Assembly: GCA_905188025.1 (NCBI GenBank)
Contig: CAJJKI010000004.1
Coordinates: 33,688-97,687 of the forward strand
Direction of reading: 5' to 3'
DNA: 64,000 nt
From: an uncultured Eubacteriales bacterium
GTDB taxonomy: Bacteria > Bacillota_I > Bacilli_A > RF39 > UBA660
Position 1 is the stretch's first letter. Every line of letters starts with the position of its first letter. Positions 18,377-28,178 of the stretch are shown here, in pieces. The translations under genes were made by a program, and so were the position numbers. Under the pieces are notes generated by a model that was given only the letters and a program-made list of their open reading frames with translations, had not been told where the DNA came from and did no database searches.

Positions 18377-19069
18377 TTATACAGTTATGCTGTCTTTAAT
18401 TTCTTCATATAGTTTTTCCCCTATTCCATCTACTTCTAATAATTCATTAATGCTTTTAAACTTTCCTACTTTTTCACGATATTTTATAATAGACTCTGCT
18501 TTTGAAGCTCCAATTCCTGATAATTTTTGGAGTTCTTCTAACGAAGCTGTATTAATATTTATTATGTTACTTGTACCAGTGCCATTGCCTATTTCTCCTG
18601 TTATTTTGTCGTTAATACAACCATCATTCTTAATATTAGGACAATTGCACTCTTTATCAATATACTTTACGACAGTGTCAACAATGTTAGAGTTTTTTAT
18701 TTCTTCATCAGTATAGATAATTATTACCATTTCATCAGTTACTTTTTTAGCAAGATTATTTACTGAAGTATTGGCATTCTCAGTTAAACCACCTGCTAAT
18801 GATATGATATCATTGATTGTTTTGTTGCATTCAACCGAATATACTCCAGGATTTGATACGGCTCCTTTTATGTCTACATTGCATAGAGTTTGCTTATCCT
18901 CTGGAGACTCTTTTTCAGAATTGGTAATAGTTAATTCATTATTGTTGTTGTTTGTATCTAAAACATATTTCTTACTATTTAACTTATTTTTAATAGCAAC
19001 AAAAGACACTATTAGTAGTACTATTATAATGATTGTGATGGGATATTTTATTTTTCTTATAAATTTCAT
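18377..19069 (-). CDS. comEA: Competence DNA receptor ComEA
   Basis: 230 residues: membrane anchor (~5-25), a SLBB-type domain with CNVDIKGAVSNPGVYSV, a short linker, and a C-terminal tandem helix-hairpin-helix DNA-binding domain (NINTASLEELQKLSGIGASK, then LLEVDGIGEKLYEEIKD). It binds incoming double-stranded DNA and hands it to ComEC. The start at 19069 is chosen because AAGGAGG lies just upstream and the membrane segment then begins close to the N-terminus. Four Cys in the linker region (CNCPNIKNDGC and a neighbour) may form disulfides; this is a little unusual. Confidence 0.94.
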   Translation of the reverse strand: MKFIRKIKYPITIIIIVLLIVSFVAIKNKLNSKKYVLDTNNNNNELTITNSEKESPEDKQTLCNVDIKGAVSNPGVYSVECNKTINDIISLAGGLTENANTSVNNLAKKVTDEMVIIIYTDEEIKNSNIVDTVVKYIDKECNCPNIKNDGCINDKITGEIGNGTGTSNIININTASLEELQKLSGIGASKAESIIKYREKVGKFKSINELLEVDGIGEKLYEEIKDSITV

Positions 19070-19253
19070 TTTTACTCCTCCTTTTTGGCCCTTCACTATT
19101 ATTATTGTGGGAATTTTGATGATTTACTTTTTTTGGATACAAATTTAGACAACTTTGGTAAGATTTTGAGAGATAATTACTATATAGTTATTTTTTATTG
19201 ATTTGACAAGTTGAAAATTAATACAATTAAATTTAATTACCACAAAAAAATGT

Positions 19254-19282
19254 TTGACTTTTTGAAATAATAAATGTATAAT
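19254..19282 (+). promoter_or_regulatory. Strong sigma-A-type promoter for the sortase gene
   Basis: TTGACT, 17 bases, TATAAT, about 50 bases upstream of the sortase start codon. Confidence 0.75.
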
Positions 19283-19284
19283 AT

Positions 19285-19296
19285 TTAGTCGACTAA
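19285..19296. promoter_or_regulatory. Perfect 12-bp palindrome at the start site (operator candidate)
   Basis: TTAGTCGACTAA lies directly after the -10 box, across the expected transcription start of the sortase gene. A repressor bound here would block initiation. The site does not fit the CcpA cre consensus; the regulator is unknown. Confidence 0.5.
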
Positions 19297-19332
19297 GGGA
19301 TTGACTGGACTTATATTGGAAGGTGATATTTT

Positions 19333-20085
19333 ATGAAGAAAAAATATTTACTATTAGGATTAATATTTGTTTTACTTATAGGAGTTATTGGCGGAGGATA
19401 CTTTTATTTTAGTACTAGAAATAATGATAAAACTCCTCATGAAATTACTGAACCTAGTAAGGAAGTAATTAAGAATGATGGGGATGAAAATGATGAGAAA
19501 GATAAATATAAAGAAATTATTCAGGGATATAAAAACGAGTTTAATAATAATGACGTTGTTGGGGAAATAACAATAGTTAATACTGATTATAAAAAAGCCA
19601 TTATGCAAGCGAGTGATAATGACTATTATTTGAATCATACTGAAGACAATACTAGTAGTTATATGGGAGCAATATATTTAGACTTTAGAGTTGATATTGA
19701 TAGTGGGCGTAAGTTACTTATTTATGGACACAATTCTGCTAATATAGATATGCCATTTAAGGTGTTAGAAAAATATTATGATTATAATTATTACAAAGAA
19801 CATGAATATATAAAAATTACTACTGAAAATAAAGTTAGATTATATAAAATATATGCTGTTTATGTGGAGCCAACGGATTTTAGTTATATGCAAACTGACT
19901 TTAATAATGATGATGAATGGTATGAACATATTAAGCACTTTAAAAATAAAAGCATGTATGATACTGGTGTTGATATAAGTAGTAATGATAATATTTTGAT
20001 TTTACAAACTTGTAGTACACATAGAGACTATATAAATTATAAACGTAAATTTATGCTAGTAATTGCTAAGGAAGTTAATGAATAA
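19333..20085 (+). CDS. Class B sortase
   Basis: 250 residues: N-terminal signal anchor (~4-26), an acidic Asp/Glu/Lys linker, then the sortase beta barrel. The catalytic His is in LLIYGHNSANID, the Cys in ILILQTCSTHRDY and the Arg in YKRKFMLVIAKE, giving the His-Cys-Arg triad. The extra helix region DFSYMQTDFNNDDEWYEHIKH is class B-like. Class B enzymes usually anchor haem proteins or pilin subunits to peptidoglycan. No substrate with a clear LPxTG/NPxTN-type signal is seen in the window. It is a single-gene unit with its own promoter and palindrome. Confidence 0.9.
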   Translation: MKKKYLLLGLIFVLLIGVIGGGYFYFSTRNNDKTPHEITEPSKEVIKNDGDENDEKDKYKEIIQGYKNEFNNNDVVGEITIVNTDYKKAIMQASDNDYYLNHTEDNTSSYMGAIYLDFRVDIDSGRKLLIYGHNSANIDMPFKVLEKYYDYNYYKEHEYIKITTENKVRLYKIYAVYVEPTDFSYMQTDFNNDDEWYEHIKHFKNKSMYDTGVDISSNDNILILQTCSTHRDYINYKRKFMLVIAKEVNE

Positions 20086-20090
20086 TAATT

Positions 20091-20133
20091 AAAAAGCCAT
20101 ATTATGACTATATGTTAATAATATGACTTTTAT
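20091..20133. terminator. Bidirectional terminator between sortase and Ig-repeat gene
   Basis: AGCCATATTA/TAATATGACT stem (one G-T pair) flanked by an A run and a T run; it overlaps the stop region of the minus-strand gene. Confidence 0.75.
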
Positions 20134-21773
20134 TTTTTGCGATTTTTGATTATCATTCTAATAATATTTAAAAGTAAAAGAAATGAAATAGCTCCAATAA
20201 AATATATAGTATAATTAGTTTTCTTTTTGATATTAATAATATACGTGGTTGGAGTATCATTATTTATAGTTATTGTTATGATACTACCATCTTTTAAGTC
20301 ACGGTTACCATTAATGGTTATTTTATCGTAATCTTCATTGATATCAAACTCTAATGATGATTCATCGCCTATTTTTAAAGTATAATCTAATTTTGATATA
20401 TCAAAGTTTAAATCATAACCTTTTACTTGAATTTTCAAAGGATCTTTTGGCTTTTCAATAACGGTAATAATGGTACTTGCAGTTATGGTGCCTTCTTCAT
20501 TTGATACGGTAATAGTTGTTGTACCTTTGCTAAGAGCTGTTAGAACGCCATCTTTAATAGTGGCTACTTTTTCATCACTACTTGTCCAAATTGGATTATT
20601 GATTGTGGAAGACTCAGGAGTGCTAATTGTTTCAAGAGATGTCTTACTTCCTACATAGACTGTTTCTTTGTCATTTTTAAATTTTATTGATTCAATTGGT
20701 GGACCAATAACTGTCAGTTTACATATAACTTCTTTTTTTCCTTCATCACTGATTACTTTTATTTCAGCAGTACCTGGCTTTATAGCAGTAATTACACCTT
20801 TTTCTACAATAGCTACTTTTTCATTACTACTTTTCCAAGTGACTTTTTGGTTAGCGGCATATGATGGTTCGAAATTTACAGTTAATGTTTCTTCTTTTCC
20901 GGCTACTAGTGTTAGTTCAGTTTTGTTAAGGGTAATATTTTTTAATTCTTTTGAAATAGCGTTAACTGTAACTTTACATTTGGCAACATAGCCTCCATCG
21001 TTGGCAATGGCTATTATTTCGGTGGTACCGGGGCTTTTTGCGGTGACGTTACCATTTGAATCAACGGTAGCAATGGCGGTATTGTTGCTTTTCCAAGTGA
21101 CTTTTTTATCAGTGGCATTATTTGGAGAAAAGGTGACATTTAATTTAGACGAAGAATTTTCATTTATGGTAAGAGTATCTTTTATACTGATACTTTTTAG
21201 GGATATCTTATCAATAACTTCTACTTGCATATTAATATTTTTATTTGTTCCTGGAGCGGATATGGTTAAATATGTTTTTCCAGTTTTTCTTCCTGTAATA
21301 GTACCACTATTATCAATTGTAACAATATTTGTATCAGCGATATAATATCCTAATTTTTTATTGCTGGCATTATTTGGTGAAATACTAATACCTAAACTTC
21401 TACTTTCGTTTAATAAAATAGTTAGGCTAGTTGATGAAACTGAAATGCTGTCTATAGGAATATAGTCTCTACTAACAGTAATTGTACCATAGGCATGATT
21501 ACCATTTCTATCAGTGACAGTGATATAAGCTTTTCCATAATTTTTGGCAAGGGCGACACCATTACTAGAAATAGTTACAGTACTTGGGCTGCTACTTTCC
21601 CATGTGTAGTCACTTATAGAATTGCTACTTCCTATTACTTTTAAATTCATTGTATCGTTTATACCCATAATTAATTCATTGGGGGTTATTAAAAGTTGTT
21701 GTGAGCTTGCATAAACATATTTAGTATTAAAAAATGAAATTATAGTTATGAGTGCTATTAGTATTTTTTTCAT
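20130..21773 (-). CDS. Surface protein with tandem Ig-like (BIG2) domains and C-terminal anchor
   Basis: 547 residues. A signal peptide (MKKILIALITIISFF to VYASS) precedes about five BIG2-type domains with recurring marks: ATVDSNGNVTAKSPGTTEI, VAIVEKGVITAIKPGTAEI and VATIKDGVLTALSKGTTTI, and WKSS/WTSS strands. A final Cadherin-like_b_1-type module (VKGYDLNFDISKLDYTLKI) precedes a C-terminal membrane helix and KNRKK. There is no LPxTG motif, so anchoring is by membrane, not by the neighbouring sortase. The start at 21773 follows AAAGGAAC; an earlier in-frame start has no such site. Adhesion or wall scaffolding is inference. Confidence 0.85.
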   Translation of the reverse strand: MKKILIALITIISFFNTKYVYASSQQLLITPNELIMGINDTMNLKVIGSSNSISDYTWESSSPSTVTISSNGVALAKNYGKAYITVTDRNGNHAYGTITVSRDYIPIDSISVSSTSLTILLNESRSLGISISPNNASNKKLGYYIADTNIVTIDNSGTITGRKTGKTYLTISAPGTNKNINMQVEVIDKISLKSISIKDTLTINENSSSKLNVTFSPNNATDKKVTWKSNNTAIATVDSNGNVTAKSPGTTEIIAIANDGGYVAKCKVTVNAISKELKNITLNKTELTLVAGKEETLTVNFEPSYAANQKVTWKSSNEKVAIVEKGVITAIKPGTAEIKVISDEGKKEVICKLTVIGPPIESIKFKNDKETVYVGSKTSLETISTPESSTINNPIWTSSDEKVATIKDGVLTALSKGTTTITVSNEEGTITASTIITVIEKPKDPLKIQVKGYDLNFDISKLDYTLKIGDESSLEFDINEDYDKITINGNRDLKDGSIITITINNDTPTTYIINIKKKTNYTIYFIGAISFLLLLNIIRMIIKNRKK

Positions 21774-21867
21774 ATTAATGTTCCTTTCGTGTGAAGAATA
21801 TTTATTAAGATTTAACTCCACTACTCTATCTTAATTAAATTATAGTATATTTCTTTCTAATAGTAAA

Positions 21868-21938
21868 GAAAAAAGAGTTAACTTTTATTAAACACATGTT
21901 AACTACATATATAGTTTTATGTATAAGTTCACTCTTTG
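21868..21938 (-). terminator. Terminator of the glycosyltransferase gene
   Basis: A long imperfect stem (AAAGAGTGAACTT with AAGTTAACTCTTT) followed by U6 on the minus strand. Confidence 0.65.
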
Positions 21939-21946
21939 TTTATTAT

Positions 21947-23089
21947 TTATTTTTGATTTAACATTTTTTTGGATAATTTATATATTTTTTCAATTGACTT
22001 GTTATCATGATAAGCATTTAGTTTACGGCGCATATTAGGAAGTAAATGCTTTTTCTTTAGTATTTTTCCGACTGTTTTGGCTAGTTTTCTTGGGGTTTGG
22101 CAGTTATATCCATAGCCATTTTTGCATATAAATCTAGCATTATATATTTCGTTACCGCCGTTTCCTGGTATTAATAGCATTGGGGTTTTCATTTCAAGGC
22201 TTTCTGTTATACTAAGACCTCCTGGCTTACTAATTACAATGTCAGAAATACTTAACAAATTGTTTACTTCTTTAGAGAATCCTAATGGATAAACATTTTC
22301 ATAATGATTTTTGGCTATGAGTTTTTCAACTTTTTCTTTCAACTTTTCATTTTTGCCACAAACATAAAGAATATTTATATCATATTCTTCTTCAAGAAGC
22401 CTTTTTAGGTACTTATAAGAAAATGATGAACCAATACTACCACCAGCAAAAAATAGAAAAGTTTTTTTGCCATTATTTACGTGATACTTTTGTTTGATTA
22501 GTTCTGGATCAACGGTGTTATTAAATGTTTCTGAGATAGGTATTCCATATGAATAAATTTTATTGCCATCTATTCCTTTACTTATTAAATCATTTTTGAC
22601 TATATCGTTACTTACAATGAAAGCATCAATAGATTTTTCATCTTTAATCCACATTTCATGAGATTTATAGTCAGTGATAATGCTAATAATTTTAGTATCA
22701 ATTAAATTTCTTTTATTAAACATTCCTAGCATTATGTTGCCAAAAAAGTGAGTTGATATAAGTAAATCAGGGTTATATGAAACGATTTCTTCTTCTAGTT
22801 TTTTGTTATTAAAGACTGACTTGATAACTGCTTTATATGGAAGTGTGGTTGTTTTAAAATCAAATATTTCATATATTACACTAAAAATAGCACTACTACT
22901 ACGATATTTAAAATTTTGTTCATATACTTTCTTACTAAGTAACCCAATAAAGTTCTCATAATCCATGAGATCAATCATTTTTACTTCATAATCACTATAC
23001 TTAATAAAATAATCATAAATGTAATTGGCAACAGTTTTATGACCTGAACCATAGGTGGCATAAGTTATTAATACTTTTTTCTTTTTCAT
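21947..23089 (-). CDS. Diacylglycerol glycosyltransferase, UgtP/MGDG synthase type (GT28)
   Basis: 380 residues. The N-terminal MGDG-synthase domain begins VLITYATYGSGHKTVANYI. The C-terminal GT-B half shows FLFFAGGSIGSSFSYKYL, then VISKPGGLSITESLEMKTP and IPGNGGNEIYNARF, the nucleotide-sugar binding region of GT28 enzymes. Such enzymes transfer glucose or galactose to diacylglycerol to make membrane glycolipids, often the lipoteichoic acid anchor. Sugar specificity cannot be read from sequence. It is a single gene with its own terminator, upstream of the Ig-repeat gene. Confidence 0.85.
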   Translation of the reverse strand: MKKKKVLITYATYGSGHKTVANYIYDYFIKYSDYEVKMIDLMDYENFIGLLSKKVYEQNFKYRSSSAIFSVIYEIFDFKTTTLPYKAVIKSVFNNKKLEEEIVSYNPDLLISTHFFGNIMLGMFNKRNLIDTKIISIITDYKSHEMWIKDEKSIDAFIVSNDIVKNDLISKGIDGNKIYSYGIPISETFNNTVDPELIKQKYHVNNGKKTFLFFAGGSIGSSFSYKYLKRLLEEEYDINILYVCGKNEKLKEKVEKLIAKNHYENVYPLGFSKEVNNLLSISDIVISKPGGLSITESLEMKTPMLLIPGNGGNEIYNARFICKNGYGYNCQTPRKLAKTVGKILKKKHLLPNMRRKLNAYHDNKSIEKIYKLSKKMLNQK

Positions 23090-23224
23090 GGAGCCTCCTG
23101 TTAAGTTATTGTTATATTAATTTTTTATTCTTCTTACTTATAATTATACCATATTATTGTTAAAATAAATATAAATATTTTTACAGTGTGGGACAGGCTA
23201 TTTATAAAATAATGTCTTGTAATG

Positions 23225-24913
<1,689 letters not shown>

Positions 24914-24928
24914 GTATTTTTGCTAAAT

Positions 24929-24957
24929 TTGACAAATTTATTCTTTTGTAGTAAAAT
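24929..24957 (+). promoter_or_regulatory. Sigma-A-type promoter of the HD-domain gene
   Basis: TTGACA, 17 bases, TAAAAT, 28 bases before the ATG at 24986. Confidence 0.7.
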
Positions 24958-24985
24958 TTTATAGTACTTTGAAGGGAATAAAAAT

Positions 24986-25492
24986 ATGGTTATAATTAAT
25001 GATAAAAAATATAAAAATATGGTAAAGCCAATACTTAGAGACACTAATTTCAAGATGACTTATAATATTGAGCATCATGGTATTAGTAGAATGGAACATT
25101 CTTTAAAGGTTTCTTACAAAGCTTATAAAATTGCTAAGAAAATTGGGCTTGATTATGAGGCAGTGGCTAGAGGTGGCCTTCTACATGATTTTTATCTTGA
25201 AGGTGATGAAAGAAGTGCTAGTAAAAGATTTTTGGATACTTTTACTCATCCTAAGAAAGCTTTGATAACTGCTAGTAAATTTTTTGATTTAAATGATATA
25301 GAAAAAAATATAATTGTTAGTCATATGTTTCCAATATATTTCTCTTTACCTAAATATAGGGAAAGTGTGCTAGTTAATATAGTAGATAAAGTTATTGGTG
25401 GATATGAAATGCTAAGGAAGGTTAAGTGTAAAACTAGATACAAATTCAATTTAGCATTTGTACTAATATTAGTATTTATTTCAAGTAATTAG
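24986..25492 (+). CDS. HD-domain phosphohydrolase-like protein
   Basis: 168 residues. HD-superfamily metal motifs are present: HHGISRMEHSLKVSYKAY (H...H..S), then GGLLHDFYLEGD (the His-Asp pair), and SHMFPIYF later. It ends in a hydrophobic stretch FNLAFVLILVFISS that may be a C-terminal membrane segment. Related Bacilli proteins are annotated only as HD-domain proteins; the substrate (nucleotide or other phosphate ester) is unknown. It has its own promoter and terminator. Confidence 0.82.
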   Translation: MVIINDKKYKNMVKPILRDTNFKMTYNIEHHGISRMEHSLKVSYKAYKIAKKIGLDYEAVARGGLLHDFYLEGDERSASKRFLDTFTHPKKALITASKFFDLNDIEKNIIVSHMFPIYFSLPKYRESVLVNIVDKVIGGYEMLRKVKCKTRYKFNLAFVLILVFISSN

Positions 25493-25516
25493 AGAGATTA
25501 TTAGTCTCTTTTTTTA
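25491..25516 (+). terminator. Terminator of the HD-domain gene
   Basis: AGAGA/TCTCT stem followed by T7, overlapping the stop codon. Confidence 0.75.
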
Positions 25517-25571
25517 GATAATTTAAATTTAAAATCTAGTTAGAATATATTTTTATATAATAAATAATTAA

Positions 25572-25600
25572 TATGTACCTAAAATGTATCTAACTCATAA
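25572..25600. repeat. TGTACCTA-type direct repeat beyond the tRNA-Glu gene
   Basis: TATGTACCTAAAA followed at once by TGTATCTAACT, an 11-base tandem with one or two changes. The same arrangement occurs at 27924-27953 beyond tRNA-Gln. Confidence 0.6.
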
Positions 25601-25607
25601 AAACAAT

Positions 25608-25631
25608 ATAAAAACCCTTATTTGATAAGGG
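25608..25631 (-). terminator. tRNA-Glu terminator
   Basis: CCCTTAT/ATAAGGG stem with a short loop and a U run on the minus strand, 14 bases past the CCA end. Confidence 0.85.
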
Positions 25632-25644
25632 CTAATTACATAAA

Positions 25645-25720
25645 TGGTGACCTGTATGGGATTTGAACCCATGAATGTTACCTTGAGAGGGTAATGTGTT
25701 AACCATTTCACCAACAGGCC
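25645..25720 (-). tRNA. tRNA-Glu (anticodon CUC)
   Basis: Read on the minus strand: acceptor GGCCTGT pairs with ACAGGTC and the CCA is encoded. The D-arm contains GGTTAA; the anticodon stem TTACC/GGTAA holds loop CTCTCAA, giving anticodon CUC for GAG. The T-arm is ATGGG-TTCAAAT-CCCAT. All four stems form. It is placed 0.27 kb from gltX, whose product should charge it. Confidence 0.95.
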
Positions 25721-25742
25721 AATGTTTTTGTTGACATTATTA

Positions 25743-25771
25743 ATTTTAGCATAATTTGTTTTGTTTGACAA
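25743..25771 (-). promoter_or_regulatory. tRNA-Glu promoter
   Basis: Minus strand TTGTCA, 17 bases, TAAAAT; the -10 ends 22 bases before the mature 5' end. Confidence 0.65.
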
Positions 25772-25926
25772 TAGATATTTTATAATTATGAGAAAAATTA
25801 GAGTTATAAGAATAATTTTGAAGACATAATAGACATAAGTATAGTTTTAAAGACATAATTATCATATTGTTGTTATGTTAATATAATTTCTAACATGTAT
25901 TGTTGTGTATTATTTGATAAGATAAG

Positions 25927-25974
25927 AAAAAAGAAAGCTTTATATTGATATATTTTTATCAACTAGGCTTTCTT
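25927..25974 (-). terminator. gltX terminator
   Basis: AGAAAGC/GCTTTCT stem with an inner pairing, followed by a U run on the minus strand, 13 bases past the gltX stop. Confidence 0.75.
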
Positions 25975-25986
25975 TATTTGATTATT

Positions 25987-27639
25987 TTATTTATTAATTA
26001 CTTGATTGATTCTAGAAGTTATTCTTTCTTTTCCTAATAATTTCATTATTTCATATAAATCTGGAGTCATTGAACTGCTAGTTAAAGCTACTCTTATAAC
26101 TGTAGAGATATCAGCTACACTTCCCTTATAATTATCAGGATTTTCTTTATACTCTTTCATATTTGAACAATATCCTAATTCATCAGTTAACTCTTTGATT
26201 TTATTGAACCAAGTATCTTTATCATCATTTTCTTGATAATATTTTTCTAAATATGTTTTTAATATTTTAGATATTTCTTTATCATCAGTTATTTTTTGAA
26301 AATCATATTCTACATTAGTAAATAATTCATCATACATGTACCAAATATTTTTTTTGATGCTTGACCATGATTCATAATCTTTACGGGGCTTTTTTTGATA
26401 ACGTTCAATACTGAATATATTGATAGTGTATTCTTTATATTTCTCTAATAATTCATGTAATTCTTTATCATATGTTGCTGACCAGTTTAGTACATTTTCA
26501 TATACTTCTTCAGCTGATAGGAAACTAATATAATTACGAGAAATGTTGATTAGTTTTTCAACGTCAAATAAAGATCCACTGGCAGATATTTTTTTGAAAT
26601 CAAATTTAAAGTCATCAAGGGTTTTGTCTTTGTTTTGATCATACCATTGTTCAAAGTTAGTATTAGCAATTGTCATTAAATATAAATGAACGGCTTTGAT
26701 AGGAATACCTAATTCAGCATAATAACTCATGGCTGCTTCTGGGTCTTTACGTTTAGATAATTTACGTTTTGTCTCCCCTTCTTGTTTTAGAATTGGAGAT
26801 AAGTGAGCATATTTAGGGGGCTCAAAGCCAAACATTTGAAATAGTTGAATATGAACTGGTAGAGATGAAACCCATTCGTCTCCACGAGTAACATGAGTTG
26901 TACGCATTAAATGATCATCTACTAAGTGAGCAAAGTGATATGTTGGAAGTCCATCTGACTTCATAATTACGATATCTAAATCATTTTCTGGAAATTCAAT
27001 TTTTCCTTTTACTAAGTCATTAACTATAATTTTCTTTTCAAAATCGCCAGGTGATTTTAATCTAATGATAAACTTTTCACCATTTTTGATACGATTATAG
27101 GCTTCTTCTATTTTTAAATTACGACAAACTGCATAACGGCCATAATAACCTATTCTTGATTTTGTAGCTTCTTGCATTTCACGGATTTCTTTAAGATGAT
27201 CTTCAGAACAGAAACAAGGATATGCCATTCCTACTTCAAGTAAATGTTTAATAAATGCTTGATATATTTCTTTTCTTTCACTTTGAATGTATGGGCCATA
27301 TGCTCCGATGGATTCAGTACGAGATAAGGCTCCCTCATCAATTTTTATTTCAAAGTTTTGCAAATCTTTAACAATTCCTTCAATACCATTTGGCACTTCT
27401 CTTTTTTGATCGGTGTCTTCAATACGTAAGTAAAAAACTCCTTTGGTATCTTTGGCAGCTTTGCTAGATATAAATGAAGCTAATAAACTACCCATATGTA
27501 CAAATCCAGTTGGACTTGGGGCAAAACGAGTAACCATTGCTCCTTCAGGTAGATCTCTTTTTGGATAGATTTTTTCATAATCTTCGATGGTTTTTGTAAT
27601 GTTAGGAAATATTAGATCAGCTAAATCTTTATTTGTCAT
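25987..27639 (-). CDS. gltX: Glutamyl-tRNA synthetase
   Basis: 550 residues, longer than the usual ~480-500. The class I HIGH-type motif is RFAPSPTGFVHMGSL, followed by FYLRIEDTDQKREV. The KMSKS-type motif is KRKLSKRKDPEAA. CFCSEDHLKEIREMQEATKS gives the insertion before GRYAVCRNL, and LPTYHFAHLVDDHLMRTTHV, then TRGDEW, is the standard central block. The extra length is in the C-terminal anticodon-binding part. The start is the ATG at 27639 behind AAGGAGTG. If no glutaminyl-tRNA synthetase exists, it would also charge tRNA-Gln for the GatCAB route; this cannot be judged here. No T-box leader was recognised. Confidence 0.95.
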   Translation of the reverse strand: MTNKDLADLIFPNITKTIEDYEKIYPKRDLPEGAMVTRFAPSPTGFVHMGSLLASFISSKAAKDTKGVFYLRIEDTDQKREVPNGIEGIVKDLQNFEIKIDEGALSRTESIGAYGPYIQSERKEIYQAFIKHLLEVGMAYPCFCSEDHLKEIREMQEATKSRIGYYGRYAVCRNLKIEEAYNRIKNGEKFIIRLKSPGDFEKKIIVNDLVKGKIEFPENDLDIVIMKSDGLPTYHFAHLVDDHLMRTTHVTRGDEWVSSLPVHIQLFQMFGFEPPKYAHLSPILKQEGETKRKLSKRKDPEAAMSYYAELGIPIKAVHLYLMTIANTNFEQWYDQNKDKTLDDFKFDFKKISASGSLFDVEKLINISRNYISFLSAEEVYENVLNWSATYDKELHELLEKYKEYTINIFSIERYQKKPRKDYESWSSIKKNIWYMYDELFTNVEYDFQKITDDKEISKILKTYLEKYYQENDDKDTWFNKIKELTDELGYCSNMKEYKENPDNYKGSVADISTVIRVALTSSSMTPDLYEIMKLLGKERITSRINQVINK

Positions 27640-28004
27640 ATTAATCACTCCTTTGTAAATAAATCTTAAATAAAATTAAGGACATTACTAATTTATATTT
27701 AACCACTTTTTAAGATATTAGTCAACGATTATTGGAAATTAGCACTAGATACATAAAAAAATAGATGACATAAGATTTTTATTGGAAATTGAAAAACTTA
27801 TCAAATTTAAAATGATAATTACAAATAAAAGAATTCTATATTTTATTATATTGTTATATTTTTAAAAGTAATGTTTTCTTGATGATATTTTATGTTGTAT
27901 CTATTGAATATGCTATCTACACGTATGTACCTAAATTGTACCTATTTTATAAATTTTAAAGTAAATATCTCATAAAACAAGAGATAAAGTGTTTTTGCAA
28001 AAGA
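27640..28004. other. Non-coding interval between gltX and tRNA-Gln
   Basis: No credible ORF. It is very AT-rich. The only structure seen is the TGTACCTA repeat at 27924-27953 and an ATCTC/GAGAT hairpin near 27967-27985. Confidence 0.5.
27924..27953. repeat. TGTACCTA direct repeat beyond the tRNA-Gln gene
   Basis: TATGTACCTAAAT followed by TGTACCTATTT, an 11-base tandem. Looser variants (TGTATCTATTG, TGCTATCTACA) precede it within 35 bases. It matches the element at 25572-25600. Confidence 0.6.
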
Positions 28005-28026
28005 AAATCCCTTATAAAATAAGGGA
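28005..28026 (-). terminator. tRNA-Gln terminator
   Basis: CCCTTAT/ATAAGGG stem with a short A-rich loop, followed on the minus strand by a partly U-rich run. The stem sequence is the same as the tRNA-Glu terminator. Confidence 0.8.
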
Positions 28027-28037
28027 GTATTTCATAG

Positions 28038-28111
28038 TGGTTGCCCCAGCTAGATTCGAACTAGCGATGATGGAGTCAGAGTCCACTGCCTTACCGCTTG
28101 GCTATGGGGCA
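28038..28111 (-). tRNA. tRNA-Gln (anticodon CUG)
   Basis: Minus strand: acceptor TGCCCCA pairs with TGGGGCA, and CCA is encoded. The D-arm is GCC-AAGCGGTAA-GGC. The anticodon stem GTGGA/TCCAT has loop CTCTGAC, giving anticodon CUG for CAG. The T-arm is GCTAG-TTCGAAT-CTAGC. A TATAAT box at 28134-28139 lies upstream; its -35 is weak. Confidence 0.95.
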
Positions 28112-28152
28112 ATAATTTTTACTGGCAATTAAGATTATATCACAAAAAGAGA

Positions 28153-28178
28153 AGAAAAAAAAGACTTTCGTCTTTTAA
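28153..28178 (-). terminator. uppP terminator
   Basis: AAAAGAC-GAAA-GTCTTTT hairpin with a GNRA-like loop and a long U run on the minus strand, overlapping the uppP stop. Confidence 0.8.

Noticed and set aside
20470..21345. Several plus-strand ORFs opposite the Ig-repeat gene
   Set aside because: They mirror repeated codons of a clear minus-strand protein with signal peptide and domains; low-complexity Val/Ser-rich translations without ribosome sites.
27640..28004. Possible T-box leader for gltX
   Set aside because: No specifier stem or AGGGTGG-like T-box sequence is visible before gltX, and a ribosome site follows AT-rich plain sequence.
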